Source: Deltaproteobacteria bacterium (GTDB lineage: Bacteria > Desulfobacterota > Deferrimicrobia > Deferrimicrobiales > Deferrimicrobiaceae). From it: a stretch of DNA of 6,256 nt. Of the stretch, positions 5,947 to 6,256 are shown piece after piece. Made by a program: the position numbers and the translations under genes. The stretch spans positions 1 through 6,256 of the forward strand of contig JANXPS010000020.1 in the NCBI GenBank assembly GCA_025357175.1, written 5' to 3'. The stretch's first letter is position 1. Every line of letters starts with the position of its first letter. The notes under the pieces are model-generated. The model saw nothing but the letters and a program-made list of their open reading frames with translations. It was not told the origin of the DNA and ran no database searches.

Positions 5947-6256
5947 CCGCCTCGATCAGAGTCCGGAGTTCCTCTGCTCCCTCGTATCCAGGCGACACGA
6001 AGTCGAGCCGGTCCAGCAGTTCGACGGCGCGATCGATCCGGCCCTGCCTCCAGAGAACCCCGGCGGAGGTGAACAACATGTGTGAATCGGAGGGGTGACC
6101 TTCGAGGTGACGAGCGAGCGCTTTTTCCACTGTTTCGAAATTGCCGGATTCGGCCCCCGACCGAACGAGTTGATCCAGCGCGGTCCTGTTTTCCGGATCC
6201 AGCTCGAGCGCTCGCGAGAAGAGTTCGGCCGCCTCGTCCCGAAGCCCTTCCGCGGC
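5924..6256 (-). CDS. TPR-repeat protein, C-terminal part (5' end outside window)
   Basis: On the minus strand the frame is open from the window edge (6256) to a TAG at 5924-5926, giving the last 110 residues. It shows helical repeats of TPR type: EAAELFSRALELDPENRTAL near the start, TVEKALARHLEGHPSD in the middle and AGVLWRQGRIDRAVELLDRL further on, each with the small/large residue spacing and the xxP turn of TPR helices. It ends with an acidic tail and no further domain. A GTG at 6128-6130 is in frame, but the TPR pattern continues upstream of it, so it is not taken as the true start. TPR arrays mediate protein-protein contacts; in some bacteria they are attached to glycosyltransferases near flagellin genes, but no catalytic domain is visible here. 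It runs convergently to the flagellar operon and so belongs to another transcript. Confidence 0.75.
   Translation of the reverse strand, partial: AAEGLRDEAAELFSRALELDPENRTALDQLVRSGAESGNFETVEKALARHLEGHPSDSHMLFTSAGVLWRQGRIDRAVELLDRLDFVSPGYEGAEELRTLIEAEKGAGGN

Overview
The window is a stretch of GC-rich bacterial DNA carrying the distal part of a flagellar operon. The order flhA-flhF-flhG-fliA, the very high GC at third codon positions, a HisKA/HATPase/receiver kinase with the HDFNN phosphoacceptor box, and the presence of the FlhF/FlhG polar-number pair all fit a motile deltaproteobacterium in the broad sense (Desulfuromonadota or Thermodesulfobacteriota-like). That taxonomic call is an inference from layout and protein style, not from a marker gene.

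Positions 2-5910 hold six plus-strand genes packed almost without gaps: the 3' end of flhA (export-gate protein), flhF (SRP-type GTPase), flhG (MinD-type ATPase), fliA (sigma-28), a soluble hybrid histidine kinase with no input domain, and a class I SAM-dependent methyltransferase. flhA/flhF overlap by 11 bases, flhF/flhG and flhG/fliA by 4 bases each (ATGA), fliA and the kinase gene are 17 bases apart, and the kinase and methyltransferase genes overlap by 14 bases. Such packing implies one transcript with translational coupling. A small hairpin at about 5918-5938 separates this block from a convergent minus-strand gene (5924-6256, cut by the window edge) that encodes a TPR-type protein.

The genes tell a joint story: FlhA builds the secretion gate, FlhF and FlhG set where and how many flagella are made, FliA switches on late flagellar genes, and the kinase may feed a signal into this programme. 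The methyltransferase and the TPR gene may belong to an adjoining surface-glycan or flagellin-modification region.

The most notable observation is that FlhF keeps its P-loop but has lost the usual DTYR, DTAGR and TKLD motifs, while the neighbouring FlhG has an otherwise intact ATPase core but lacks the N-terminal DQAxxLR activator motif that stimulates FlhF GTP hydrolysis in other bacteria. The paired loss suggests a hydrolysis-independent form of the FlhF/FlhG switch. I saw no RNA genes, CRISPR arrays or insertion sequences, and there is no gene-free stretch over 300 bases.
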